60,809 nt of DNA from Desulforudis sp. Its GTDB lineage: Bacteria > Bacillota > Desulfotomaculia > Desulfotomaculales > Desulforudaceae. The notes under the pieces were generated by a model. That model saw only the letters and a program-made list of their open reading frames with translations, did no database searches and was not told where the DNA came from. The position numbers were made by a program, and so were the translations under genes. The stretch is from contig QZIR01000004.1 of NCBI GenBank assembly GCA_003604975.1, positions 1 through 60,809 on the forward strand, in the 5' to 3' direction. Shown one piece after another: positions 8,150 to 16,284 of the stretch (position 1 is its first letter; the number at the start of each line of letters is the position of its first letter).

Positions 8150-10369
8150 TCAGGGCTGGTCTTTCAGGGATCGCACCAGGACCTGGGCCGCTTCGCCGCG
8201 GGTGATGCCGTCATTGGGCCGGAACTTGCCCTTGTCCAGGGTTAGCAAACCGAGGCCCACGACGGAGGCCACGTAACCTTTGTCGGCGGCCGGGACACTC
8301 CGGGCGTCGGCAGCTTCAAGCCGGAAGAGGGACGCCTTCCTGGCCAGGGGACCGTAACCCTGCACATTGATCAGGAACCGGGCCGCCTGCAGCCGCGTCG
8401 TCTGGGCGTTGGGCTTCACCTCGTCCTTGCTTTCGATGATCCCCATTGCCTCCGCCCGGTCGAGGAAGGACTCATACCAGGGAGCACCTTTCTTAACCTC
8501 GGCTATCGGGTAGCGATAACTGTCACTGTAAGCCACCACCAGCATGGTTAACAGCTCGGCGTTGGTGATCCGGTCATTTGGACGGAACCGGTCCTCATTC
8601 CCGGTCACGATGCCGGCATTAAAGAGTAGGAGGATGTCCTGTTCCGCTGGGTGCCCGGCGATATCGGTAAAGGTCTTCTGGCCGCGGTCAGGGATCGGGT
8701 TACCCTGCCGGTCGGTGACCTGACCGGTACGGGCGTCCACGAGCAGATCGGTCCGCCCGTTCAGGCGGTAGACCAACGCGTACTTACTCTCCTTCTGGGC
8801 CCGGCCCCCGCGTGGATAGACCTTGGAATACTCCAGGACTGGCGGGGCTTTCGCCAGGAAAGCCGCATTCGCCCGGTCCTTACCAACAATCCCGTCTGCT
8901 TCGGGGAAAACGGAGTCCCACCAGTTGAGGCCATAACTGGTTACTTCACCGGTGGTGGAATCCACGGTCACGTGGAAACCGTTGTCCGGATAGGGAATCC
9001 CGTTCACCAGGCGCACATAGCTGAAGCTGTAGGCCCGGGGCAGAGCCTCGCCAAGTTCAACCCAAGGGCCCAGTTCGCGCTGGGTGTCGCGCAGGGTGAC
9101 CTGTTTGGTTTTTTCCGGGTGGAGCCGGCGCATCAGGGTCTCCGCCTTGGAACGGGCTTCCGCCTCGCTGACATTTACCTCGGGAGTCTTGAAGTAATCC
9201 ATCTTGTCCTGCATCCAGTAAACGCTGTAGCGTAGAAACTCACCCGTGCGGGCATCTACGGCTAAAGAAACATTCATCTGCTGTTCCTCGTCGGCATAAC
9301 TAAAGTTCCAAACCTTGTTCCCCGGCGCGTTCCAGTTGGGGGAGAGCTCGGAACGGTTCAAAGCGACGCCGGAAGGCAGCTTGTAGGCCGCTTCCGCAGC
9401 CTTACGCGCTGCATCGGCACTGAGCAGGCCCTTGGTCTCTTCCACTACGGCGGATTCTTCCGGGGTTAGTCTATTTGAGACCAGGTTTTGCGCCTCCCGG
9501 CCTCCCATTCCTCCTCCGAGATCACCAGCATAATAGAAGTCTCCGTCGGGGTCAACCGGTTTCCCGGTGATGGCGTCGATCAGGAAACCCCCGTCGCGCA
9601 GGCGGTAGGCCAGGTACGGCCGGCTGCCGTCATCCCGGTCGCGGACCCCGGCGTACACGTAAGCCAGTTCCAGGCCGTCCTCATTGAAGATCTGCCGTGC
9701 CCGGGCCTGATCGATCCGTCCCCTAGCGGACGGCAGCTTGGCGTTTCTGTCCCACCAAGCATTGAAGTTCTGGACTTCACCGGTTTCCCCGTTTACTTCC
9801 ACGTTGATCATGTTCTCGACCACCGGGATTCCTTCATTCAGGCGTTGAAAGCGGAAATGATACATCACCGGGTAGTCGCGGGCTCCGGGACCCGGCAGCG
9901 GCTGGATTTCGTAACCCGGTTCAGGCATCAGCCTGGACTGGGCAAAGCGCTCCGGCTGCAGCTCCTGCGCCATCTTTTCCGCGATCACCTGAGCCTCCTC
10001 GCGGCTGTACTTCGGGAACCCGCTGTACCTCTTCCCGGGTTGGAAGTCCTTGTAGTAGGAGACATCCAAGACCTCACCGTCGATGGCGCTGACGGTCACG
10101 TGAAAGGTCCCGCCGGGAGAGCCTTCACTGGACCACCGGAGGTTCCACATGGCAAATTCCGGACCGGAGGCGTACTCAGAACTGAACTGTTTGAACTCCG
10201 CCGGGATGGTAAAGATACCCTTGGCGATGCCGATCGCCTGCTCGAGAGAGACCTTGGCCTTTGCACCGTCAGGCTCGGCTGCCGGGGCGGGAATGACCAG
10301 GAACAGACAGGAGTACAACAGAACCACGATAAGGATAGAATAACGGAACACTCTCTTTAGCACCTTCAA
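8150..10369 (-). CDS. YcdB/PepSY-like surface protein with two SLH domains
   Basis: A 739-residue exported protein. Residues 1-31 are a signal peptide ending in PAPAAE. The body consists of repeated YcdB/YcdC (PepSY-like) units marked by ATGEV/ARTGEFL/GEVTSYGLNWWD turns, at about 40-130, 135-275, 310-390 and 395-550. The C-terminus carries two S-layer homology domains (FTDIAGHPAEQD...FRPNDRITNAELL, and FRPNDGITRGEAAQVLV) that bind secondary cell-wall polymers. Such proteins sit at the cell surface; protease-inhibitor or sporulation-linked roles are suggested for YcdB relatives but not shown. The start is TTG at 10369, or GTG at 10363, which has better spacing from AAGGGG. Two SLH units are fewer than the usual three. 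Confidence 0.85.
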   Translation of the reverse strand: MKVLKRVFRYSILIVVLLYSCLFLVIPAPAAEPDGAKAKVSLEQAIGIAKGIFTIPAEFKQFSSEYASGPEFAMWNLRWSSEGSPGGTFHVTVSAIDGEVLDVSYYKDFQPGKRYSGFPKYSREEAQVIAEKMAQELQPERFAQSRLMPEPGYEIQPLPGPGARDYPVMYHFRFQRLNEGIPVVENMINVEVNGETGEVQNFNAWWDRNAKLPSARGRIDQARARQIFNEDGLELAYVYAGVRDRDDGSRPYLAYRLRDGGFLIDAITGKPVDPDGDFYYAGDLGGGMGGREAQNLVSNRLTPEESAVVEETKGLLSADAARKAAEAAYKLPSGVALNRSELSPNWNAPGNKVWNFSYADEEQQMNVSLAVDARTGEFLRYSVYWMQDKMDYFKTPEVNVSEAEARSKAETLMRRLHPEKTKQVTLRDTQRELGPWVELGEALPRAYSFSYVRLVNGIPYPDNGFHVTVDSTTGEVTSYGLNWWDSVFPEADGIVGKDRANAAFLAKAPPVLEYSKVYPRGGRAQKESKYALVYRLNGRTDLLVDARTGQVTDRQGNPIPDRGQKTFTDIAGHPAEQDILLLFNAGIVTGNEDRFRPNDRITNAELLTMLVVAYSDSYRYPIAEVKKGAPWYESFLDRAEAMGIIESKDEVKPNAQTTRLQAARFLINVQGYGPLARKASLFRLEAADARSVPAADKGYVASVVGLGLLTLDKGKFRPNDGITRGEAAQVLVRSLKDQP

Positions 10370-10652
10370 GACCCCTTTCCAAATGGCATACCACTTTTAT
10401 CCATCATGACGCATACGGGAGTGTTTCGGTTTTCCAAAAAGACAAAAAGCCGATAACCAAGCTCGGCCAGGATGCGGTACCCGATGGAATGCAAACCAAG
10501 ATACCTCGGCATTCCGAGACCGGGATTCTGAGGCGCCGATTTCCAAAGGCATCTTTTACGGTGCTGCTTTTTTGTGGTTGTGGATGGTAATAATTACGGA
10601 AGGAACTGGATATACTGATGGTATAGCGTTTCATAAAACAAGGTTGTTTTGC
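10370..10652. other. Intergenic region without a recognisable gene
   Basis: About 280 bases between the SLH protein start and the next promoter. Short frames exist on both strands, but none has a ribosome binding site and a protein-like sequence. The upstream control region of the SLH gene should lie here; no clear minus-strand promoter was picked out. Confidence 0.5.
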
Positions 10653-10682
10653 TTGACACAAACATTATTCTTGGGCTAAGAT
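10653..10682 (+). promoter_or_regulatory. Sigma-A-type promoter for the zinc-finger gene
   Basis: TTGACA at 10653-10658 and TAAGAT at 10677-10682 are separated by 18 bases. The coding start follows at 10743. The same TTGACA/18/TAAGAT arrangement occurs before the gene at 31033. Confidence 0.7.
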
Positions 10683-10742
10683 AGATCAGGGTAAATGAGG
10701 AAGATTGCTGGCTTGACACTAAAAACAAGCGAGGTGAGAAGT

Positions 10743-11000
10743 ATGCAATGTCCTGCTTGTGATGCGGAGTTAAGGATGACCGATCGACAGGGGGTCGAAA
10801 TCGATTACTGTCCTAAATGTCGTGGGGTCTGGTTGGATCGAGGGGAACTCGATAAGATTGTCGAGCGGGCACAACCAGCGTCTTTTGAAGAACAGGCAGA
10901 CAGACATCCGAAAGATTTTGGACGCCACGAAGAGCGCTACGAACCTAAAAAGCGCAAACGCAAGTCGTCATTTTTAGGAGAACTATTCGACTTCGACTAA
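10743..11000 (+). CDS. TFIIB-type zinc-finger protein
   Basis: An 85-residue protein with a zf-TFIIB domain at residues 1-42: CPACDAEL then IDYCPKCRGVWLDRGELDKI, giving a C-x2-C...C-x2-C zinc site followed by the family's GVWLDRGEL signature. The rest is a charged linker with many K and R and a C-terminal FLGELFDFD, the usual end in this family. AGGTGAG precedes the ATG. The family is widespread and its function is unknown. It is a single-gene unit behind a good promoter. Confidence 0.85.
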   Translation: MQCPACDAELRMTDRQGVEIDYCPKCRGVWLDRGELDKIVERAQPASFEEQADRHPKDFGRHEERYEPKKRKRKSSFLGELFDFD

Positions 11001-11091
11001 ATGCAAAAACGGTGAGCAGCCCCTCATGCCGGTCTAGCAACCTGTGCCACGTAAGGATGAAAATGGTCGTTTGTCTTGAGATGCCAGCTTT

Positions 11092-11152
11092 TGTCGTGTC
11101 ATGGCGCAATATCGTGGACTGCCGATATAAATCCCAAATCGCGGGGTTTTGG
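11092..11152. repeat. 61-nt dispersed repeat, copy B
   Basis: The partner of 5618-5678, ungapped and about 79% identical by eye. Its right end coincides to the base with the 3' end of the group II intron remnant at 11153, so the repeat is the downstream flank (3' exon) of the intron. In copy A the intron is absent and the equivalent position lies just after the hcp terminator. Confidence 0.5.
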
Positions 11153-11238
11153 ATCGAGTAGGAGGGATCAGCTAGCCCCCGTCCTCTCACACCACCATAC
11201 GTACTGTTCAGTATACGGCGGTTCGCGCTGTGGAACAA
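11153..11238 (-). mobile_element. Group II intron 3' end (domains V-VI) remnant
   Basis: Read on the minus strand, a GAACCGCCGTATAC...GTACGTATGGTGG hairpin is followed by GTGAGAGGACGGGGGC, a CCCTCCTAC arm and CTCGAT. This is the pattern of a bacterial group II intron domain V, then domain VI with its bulged A, and a final AT. Only about 86 bases remain: the next sequence upstream on this strand is a response-regulator stump, not intron RNA or a reverse transcriptase. It is a dead remnant. Confidence 0.75.
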
Positions 11239-11265
11239 AGTTGATCATATCGCTCGGTTAGAGAG

Positions 11266-11460
11266 TTAGTGGATCATCTTTGTTTCCTGTTGCCTAACAC
11301 ACCGAAGCGGGTTGCCGACAATGACTTTTACGTGTTCCAGCAGCTCTGACACATTAAACGGTTTTTCCAGAATACCCACAACGGGCAGATCAGCCTCGAG
11401 CTTGCCATCGATGGCATCGTCGTAACCGGTCACAAGCCGCCGGGAAGTCTCCGGCTTGCG
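11266..11460 (-). pseudogene. Response-regulator receiver domain fragment
   Basis: The minus strand encodes RRLVTGYDDAIDGK..., then VVGILEKPFNVSELLEHVKVIV, followed shortly by a TAA stop at 11266. This is the second half of a CheY-like receiver domain: strand 4 with the TGYDD switch Thr, strand 5 with the conserved Lys-Pro, and helix 5. The half with the phosphorylated Asp is missing, the upstream frame runs into a stop with no start signal, and a group II intron tail lies just downstream. It is a remnant of a larger gene removed by rearrangement. Confidence 0.7.
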
Positions 11461-11526
11461 GGTAAATTGCCTCTTTCCCGAACGCCGGGGAGAAACTATG
11501 CTGGGTCATAGCAGAGGATGAAACCG

Positions 11527-12162
11527 ATGAATGTAATTGACCTGACCCACCCGATCTCTCCGGAAATGCCGGTCTACCCGGGTACGGAACCGCCCGCCTT
11601 CTCCATACCGTGCACCATCCAGCGGGACGGGTTTGAGGAACGCCGAATCACCCTGTTCTCGCATACCGGCACACACCTCGACGCCCCCTCACATGTATTC
11701 CCGGGCGGTAAGACCCTGGATCAGCTGCCGGCCGGTCATTTCTACGGACAGGGGACCGTGTTGGATTTTGCCAACATCCGGAAGACAACTATTGATCCGG
11801 AGGATCTGGAGCCCCACCGGCAGGAGGTCTTACAGAGCGATTTTGTAATACTACGTACCGGCTGGGATCGGTTGTGGGGCCGGGACGAATACTTCGAGGG
11901 TTTTCCGGTGTTGTCCCTGAAGGGGGCGGAGTGGCTCAGCCAATTTACGTTGAAAGGACTCGGAGTGGACGCGATCTCCGTAGACGCCGTCGGTTCCACG
12001 GCATTTCCCATTCACAAAGCACTATTACGAAAGGATATCCTGATCATCGAAAACCTTACCAATCTGGACCGATTGCCCGGTCATTTTACCTTTTGCTGCT
12101 TCCCCTTAAAGATTATCAAGGCCGACGGATCCCCGGTAAGAGCCGTGGCCGTACTCGAATAG
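11527..12162 (+). CDS. Cyclase family protein (kynurenine formamidase-like metal hydrolase)
   Basis: A 211-residue protein of the cyclase/KynB superfamily. The metal-binding motif HTGTHLDAPSH is intact, with ligands His46, His50, Asp52 and His56. Upstream is DLTHPISPEMPVYPGTEPP, the usual first strand. Members hydrolyse amides such as N-formylkynurenine or isatin; no tryptophan-degradation genes are nearby, so the substrate is unknown. The start at 11527 is chosen because AGAGGATGA lies before it; an in-frame ATG at 11518 is directly against that site. It ends two bases from the convergent hydrolase gene. Confidence 0.88.
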   Translation: MNVIDLTHPISPEMPVYPGTEPPAFSIPCTIQRDGFEERRITLFSHTGTHLDAPSHVFPGGKTLDQLPAGHFYGQGTVLDFANIRKTTIDPEDLEPHRQEVLQSDFVILRTGWDRLWGRDEYFEGFPVLSLKGAEWLSQFTLKGLGVDAISVDAVGSTAFPIHKALLRKDILIIENLTNLDRLPGHFTFCCFPLKIIKADGSPVRAVAVLE

Positions 12163-12163
12163 T

Positions 12164-13078
12164 CTAAATCCCCAGAATTGAGGCTAGGGCTTCCCGCGCC
12201 GTGGGGTGGTTAAGAATCTGAACGTGGCCAGTACGCCTGAGCCAGGTTCCGTGACTCCGGCCCGCACTGACGACGGCCCCGTCCGAGGCCATTCGGCCGT
12301 CGGGACGTGTGGCCACCGACCATCGGGACGAAACAACCAGGTCATCACGGGAGGCCAGGGTAATAACCTGGATATTCTTCAGGGCGAGCGATTCAATGGT
12401 ACGTACCACTTCCCTTTCCCTGGCGAATAGCTGATCGTGGGAAACCAGGAGCTGCTCCACGACTGTCTGTTTTTTGGCAGGGGCCAGCTCCAGGATCAGT
12501 ACGGGAATAGTCAGTGCCTGGTGGCCGATGCCAAGCAGCGGTGCATCCAGGGTAACCAATCCCCTGATTCGCTCAAGCTCCTGATCGTCCGCGGTGTCCA
12601 GGTAATCAAAAGCGATTCTCCCTCCCAGACTGTGCCCGACCAGCACGAACCCGGCATCGGGGTGTTCGCGGGCGGCCTCTTGCACCAACTCTCGCAGGTG
12701 AGCAACACTGGCGGCAATGGGTTGAAAGGTGTCGTCACTGGTGTAGGCCTGCGGGAACCAACGCCCGTTTCTGAATTGGCCGCCAGTGTAACTGTACATC
12801 AGAAAGCGTGTGTCGTAATAACGATAATGACCGGTCTTGACCAGATGCCGACGTATTGACCTAAACCCCATGTTCCGGTAAGGGGACCCGTCACAATCGG
12901 TGGTCAACCCGTTCAAAAAGACGATGAACCAGTTACGCGATTCAGCAGCCGCTTGATCGGCCACCGATGGGGGGTATGGAGGCAGAGGTTTAAACTGTAG
13001 GCCCTGGACATAGGTGATCAGGGGTTGAATAATTAAAACCGTCAAGGCCAGCAGGACCACTAGAAATCGCTTGCGCAT
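12164..13078 (-). CDS. Membrane-anchored alpha/beta hydrolase
   Basis: A 304-residue protein with an N-terminal membrane anchor or signal (MRKRFLVVLLALTVLIIQPL) and an alpha/beta hydrolase domain. The nucleophile elbow LVGHSLGGR is near residue 150, an Asp in VTLDAPLLG follows, and the likely catalytic His lies in the C-terminal GRSHGTWLRRTGHVQILNHP region. A lipase- or PGAP1-like esterase acting outside the membrane is likely. An AGGAC sits just before the ATG at 13078; the ribosome binding site is weak. It converges on the cyclase gene with one base between the stop codons. Confidence 0.8.
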   Translation of the reverse strand: MRKRFLVVLLALTVLIIQPLITYVQGLQFKPLPPYPPSVADQAAAESRNWFIVFLNGLTTDCDGSPYRNMGFRSIRRHLVKTGHYRYYDTRFLMYSYTGGQFRNGRWFPQAYTSDDTFQPIAASVAHLRELVQEAAREHPDAGFVLVGHSLGGRIAFDYLDTADDQELERIRGLVTLDAPLLGIGHQALTIPVLILELAPAKKQTVVEQLLVSHDQLFAREREVVRTIESLALKNIQVITLASRDDLVVSSRWSVATRPDGRMASDGAVVSAGRSHGTWLRRTGHVQILNHPTAREALASILGI

Positions 13079-13245
13079 AGTCCTAGTTTCCCAAGAAACA
13101 AGCCCGGAATATGTGGTACAGCGACCACGCATCGCCGGGCTCGTGCTTATCCCTCTTGACTGACCTGCAATTTACAACCCGCGAGATCCACCGGATCTCG
13201 TATGATCTAGGGTAAAAGGAAGTAGAGGATAAGAACAGCTATCGC

Positions 13246-13995
13246 TTAGGGGGCGTCGGAAAGCAGGCGGCACTGGTCGCACTTGAAAGTATAAATCCCG
13301 TGCAGCTTGCCATCCAGCTTCCATTCCTGACCACACCCCGGACACGTTGACTCCTGGGGCACGTAGTGCCGGTGCAGAAAATAGTAAAAAGGCCGTTTGC
13401 TTTTCTGACTCATTTCCCTACAGATTTCCAGGCCCTCCTTGGTCAGAGGGCTTTCTATCTCCGAGATCTCCCGGTAACCAAAGCCTTCACCGACACCGGA
13501 CAGGACAAACAGGGAATCGCAGGCTTTATATTCCCCCTGCCATTGCCGGAGGGCGTAATACTCGTCCTCACTGTCCCCCGGTAGCTTGTACAACGGCACC
13601 GGGAGATTGCAATCCCCGCAACTGACTGGGGAATACTCGGCAACAAAATTACTGAAGAGAACGTAGTAGCTTGGGCTCTCGCAGGCACAGGCGTCGGAAA
13701 GACCGAGGGTCTTGCCGATTACTCGGAACACAGGAGGTCGGAGGGACCTTTGGATCAACCCACCTAGGGCCTCAAGGCCATACCGATTGTAGTGTCTGGG
13801 TTCGAGGGCGTCTTCATCCGGGGCAATGCAATACAGTTTCACGACCCCATTTTGCTCGACGAGGTTCCAATGCTGTTCAATGAGCTGACCGTTTCTACGA
13901 AGCGTGTGGAGAAAGACCGCCAGTTCGCCCTCGTAAAATTCGGAAAGGCTGGCCTTTGCCGGATCTGGGAAAAACTCGCCTTTAAAGGTAAACAT
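13246..13995 (-). CDS. DUF2310 family zinc-ribbon protein
   Basis: A 249-residue soluble protein that matches the DUF2310 pattern (zinc-ribbon-containing, possibly nucleic-acid-binding). It has CGDCNLPVPLYKLP around the middle and a C-terminal zinc ribbon CPGCGQEW...FKCDQCRLL. An extra CACESPSYYVL pair lies near residue 110. The start at 13995 follows GGGGGAG by four bases, and a TTTACT/16/TATAAT promoter lies upstream at 14063-14090. It is a single-gene unit; the function is unknown. Confidence 0.8.
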   Translation of the reverse strand: MFTFKGEFFPDPAKASLSEFYEGELAVFLHTLRRNGQLIEQHWNLVEQNGVVKLYCIAPDEDALEPRHYNRYGLEALGGLIQRSLRPPVFRVIGKTLGLSDACACESPSYYVLFSNFVAEYSPVSCGDCNLPVPLYKLPGDSEDEYYALRQWQGEYKACDSLFVLSGVGEGFGYREISEIESPLTKEGLEICREMSQKSKRPFYYFLHRHYVPQESTCPGCGQEWKLDGKLHGIYTFKCDQCRLLSDAP

Positions 13996-14062
13996 AATGC
14001 TCCCCCTCTTCCAAGGGTACACGGCGTCCGTAACCTGCCGCGCCGCCCTGGAACTTACAAAA

Positions 14063-14090
14063 ATTATACTCATTCACCAAATTGAGTAAA
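14063..14090 (-). promoter_or_regulatory. Promoter for the DUF2310 gene
   Basis: On the minus strand TTTACT (14090-14085) and a perfect TATAAT (14068-14063) are 16 bases apart, about 70 bases before the coding start. Confidence 0.6.
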
Positions 14091-14372
14091 CTGTTTCGTT
14101 TGTCTATTGTAGCACAATGCCCGCCCTGGGGGGAAATCGATATCCCGCCATTCCAAAAACAGGAAAGCCCCCGGTCTCCCAGGTACTTTCTCAGACTCTG
14201 CCTGTTGTACGGCGAACCAGTTTCCTACCGCCTGAAACGGTTCCATTACGGATTCCTCCTCTGTTGGTATCTTACCCGGTCAAGGGCACCATTGCCCGGG
14301 TGACAAAACGCTGTCACCATGGGGTAAACCATTCTAAAGAGCCGTCACGCGACCCTATTCACGGTGGGCTGG
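14091..14372. other. Intergenic region with a small hairpin
   Basis: No gene was recognised in this stretch. A 7-base-pair hairpin (GGTGACA/TGTCACC, loop of six) at 14299-14318 lies about 55 bases beyond the stop of the DUF2892 gene and may end its transcript, though it lacks a T-run. Confidence 0.4.
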
Positions 14373-14537
14373 TCAGCAGCCGGTCAACCCGACCACCAGC
14401 GGCACCAGACCGACCAGGCCCAGCCAGGCCAGCGGTGACTGCGGTCCCACGAGGGCCAACGAGACTAGAGCGAGCAGGAACAGGCCGACCACAATGCGCA
14501 GGATCCGAACCCGTAGCGTCAGGTTGGGCCTCATCAT
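14373..14537 (-). CDS. DUF2892-like small inner-membrane protein
   Basis: A 54-residue frame starting MMRPNLTLRVRILRIVVGLFLLAL and ending PLVVGLTGC. It has two membrane helices (about 14-30 and 36-52) and the family's arrangement of a basic R-x-R-I-L-R-I start, a G-L-x-x-L helix, and a final G-L-T-G-C; DUF2892 proteins share this YgaP-like tail. A GGGAGTGGTGA segment precedes the two ATG codons. It lies downstream of the lipoprotein gene on the same strand. The function is unknown; some relatives are fused to rhodanese domains. Confidence 0.65.
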   Translation of the reverse strand: MMRPNLTLRVRILRIVVGLFLLALVSLALVGPQSPLAWLGLVGLVPLVVGLTGC

Positions 14538-14700
14538 TCACCACTCCCACTTACCCGGTTCGTTCCCCCGGAGCACTTAAAACAGCACTCCATGGTTTTA
14601 AGGCGGGCCGCAGGCACTCGATAACCCGGCACCGGAAGGTGTCCAGACTGCTGTCGTCCAAACCGTTGAGTCCGAGGAAGGTGGGAAGAAGCGTCAGGGT

Positions 14701-16026
14701 CTACTGCGAAAGCGCCAGGATGTGGTCGGAGATGTCCACTTTCCAAACACCGTCCTGCATGGACAAACCGAAGGGCACATCCTCCCGCACGATTAGCCTG
14801 CCGTCGTACCCGGTCTGCTTGTAGCTGACCTTAACCGTAGCCTGGTCACCCTCAGCGGCCGACTCTCCGACCGCAAAGGCGATCACCATCCAGCGCCCCC
14901 GCTGCCACTCGTACTTAGTCTGGACGAGCGCCTCAGTTACACCGCCCACTTCCGCGCTGTCCGCCAGCAGCACGCCCAGTGCCTCCAAGCTCCGCTCCTG
15001 GCGCGCCCGCCAGTATAGTCCCATCACTTCCGCCGGGCCAAGGTCTTTCAGCCGGTCTGTACTCAGCCCGTTCAGGTCATCCGATGTGTTCGGTTTGAAC
15101 TCCACTACATATACCAGGCCTGTCCCCCGCAACACGGTCGCCACGTGGTAGGACGCCCTTTCCCTCAGCCGTATTTCCACCCGTATTGAAGGATGCTCAA
15201 AGTCAATCTCGCCCTGCCATCCCACCCCGTAAGGGAGACCACCCCTCAACAGGGGGATCTTGTCGACCGGAAAGAGCGCCGATAGGTCCTTGCAGGAGAT
15301 GCGCCCGACAAGCGACTCTTCACCCGTGGTGGGGAGCGTCCCTTCGGGTGCGGTGGCGTTGTAGATACGCAGGGACAGCTTTTTCCCGGAATAGTCCGCA
15401 ACCGTCAGCGGCCTGGTCCCGGAGGCTGTCTCCCCCTTAGCGTAGGTAAAGTCCAGGACCACGTCGTCCCCCCGCGGGTAGATGCCATTCAAGGTAAGGC
15501 CGGGGGATCCCAGGCCGCCAAAAACCACATCCCGACGGATGAAGACGTCCTGCTCCCGGAAGACCTTGTATGTGCCGAGGTCAAAAACCAGCAGGTGCGG
15601 AAACGCCTGCTCGCCAGCCTCGTCCACCTCCTTGGCAACAAAAAACAGCCGCTCACCAGCCACCTTTTCCAGGCAGGCGTTTTCCTTTGGCGGCACGATC
15701 AGGAGCAGTTTCCCGGTGTCGGTATGGTACAAGTAGTAGCTGATCTCCTCCCGATGGACCTGTTTCAGCAAGATCAGACGGTTGCTCAGCTGCCACGCCT
15801 GCCGGATTTCCCCCTTGCCATCCCGCTCGTCCGCCAGAATGCCCAGGGAGTCAAGCCAATCCAGCTCCCCGCTTCCCCCGGCCTCACCGCCGGGTTCGGT
15901 TCCTGGTCCACCCCCTTGCAGTTCCAGGTCACCATAATCACAGCCGGCCAAGGCAGCCATCGTCAGGGCCAGTAAGAAAAGCCAGAGGGCCAAGACCCTC
16001 GTTATCCAATCGCGTGTCTTCTTCAT
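14701..16026 (-). CDS. Hypothetical secreted lipoprotein
   Basis: A 441-residue protein with a lipoprotein signal peptide: basic MKKTR start, a hydrophobic core, and a lipobox LAGC at about residues 26-29. A Gly/Glu/Pro-rich linker (GGGPGTEPGGEAGGSGE) then spaces the body from the membrane. The central part is beta-rich with no family I can name. The last 110 residues (AEVMGLYWRARQERSLEALGVLLADSA...WKVDISDHI) look like an NTF2-like/DUF4878 domain. It probably sits on the outer face of the membrane as a sensor or assembly factor. Confidence 0.75.
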   Translation of the reverse strand: MKKTRDWITRVLALWLFLLALTMAALAGCDYGDLELQGGGPGTEPGGEAGGSGELDWLDSLGILADERDGKGEIRQAWQLSNRLILLKQVHREEISYYLYHTDTGKLLLIVPPKENACLEKVAGERLFFVAKEVDEAGEQAFPHLLVFDLGTYKVFREQDVFIRRDVVFGGLGSPGLTLNGIYPRGDDVVLDFTYAKGETASGTRPLTVADYSGKKLSLRIYNATAPEGTLPTTGEESLVGRISCKDLSALFPVDKIPLLRGGLPYGVGWQGEIDFEHPSIRVEIRLRERASYHVATVLRGTGLVYVVEFKPNTSDDLNGLSTDRLKDLGPAEVMGLYWRARQERSLEALGVLLADSAEVGGVTEALVQTKYEWQRGRWMVIAFAVGESAAEGDQATVKVSYKQTGYDGRLIVREDVPFGLSMQDGVWKVDISDHILALSQ

Positions 16027-16068
16027 TAGTGTATAGGATTCCTCATAGGCCCGTCAGTATTTCACCCC

Positions 16069-16216
16069 CTAGATGGAAAACAAAACCACGAAGGCCTGTG
16101 ACAGGAAAACCAGCCAGGCTAAGAGCCCCAGCGGCTAGCTAAGGAAAAGCACCAGCAGGGCCACCAGGCAGCCCGACTTGTCTCTCTTCTCCGCATCACT
16201 AAACGGCTTTGGGTTC
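16069..16216 (-). pseudogene. Small membrane protein frame with an in-frame TAG
   Basis: The minus strand reads NPKPFSDAEKRDKSG, then a hydrophobic CLVALLVLFLS, a TAG at 16137-16135, and in the same frame PLGLLAWLVFLSQAFVVLFSI and a second TAG. Without the first stop this would be a two-helix membrane protein of about 47 residues. There is no clear start codon or ribosome binding site: a TTG at the beginning is possible. It is most simply a decayed gene. It lies between the activase terminator and the lipoprotein start. Confidence 0.35.
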
Positions 16217-16222
16217 AAATAG

Positions 16223-16260
16223 AAAAACCCCACCGGGCCCATCCTTCCGGCAGGGTTTCC
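16223..16260 (-). terminator. Intrinsic terminator after the dehydratase-activase gene
   Basis: On the minus strand the sequence folds as AAACCCTGCCGG / CCGGTGGGGTTT with a small loop and ends in TTTTTC. It lies 25 bases after the activase stop codon. Confidence 0.8.
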
Positions 16261-16284
16261 TGATAAAACCGCGTTCCTATTATC

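Noticed and set aside
14534-14746. A minus-strand frame ending MECCFKCSGGTNRVSGSGE before the DUF2892 gene
   Set aside because: The Cys-rich end is attractive, but the rest overlaps the lipoprotein tail out of frame, and there is no ribosome binding site at its start.
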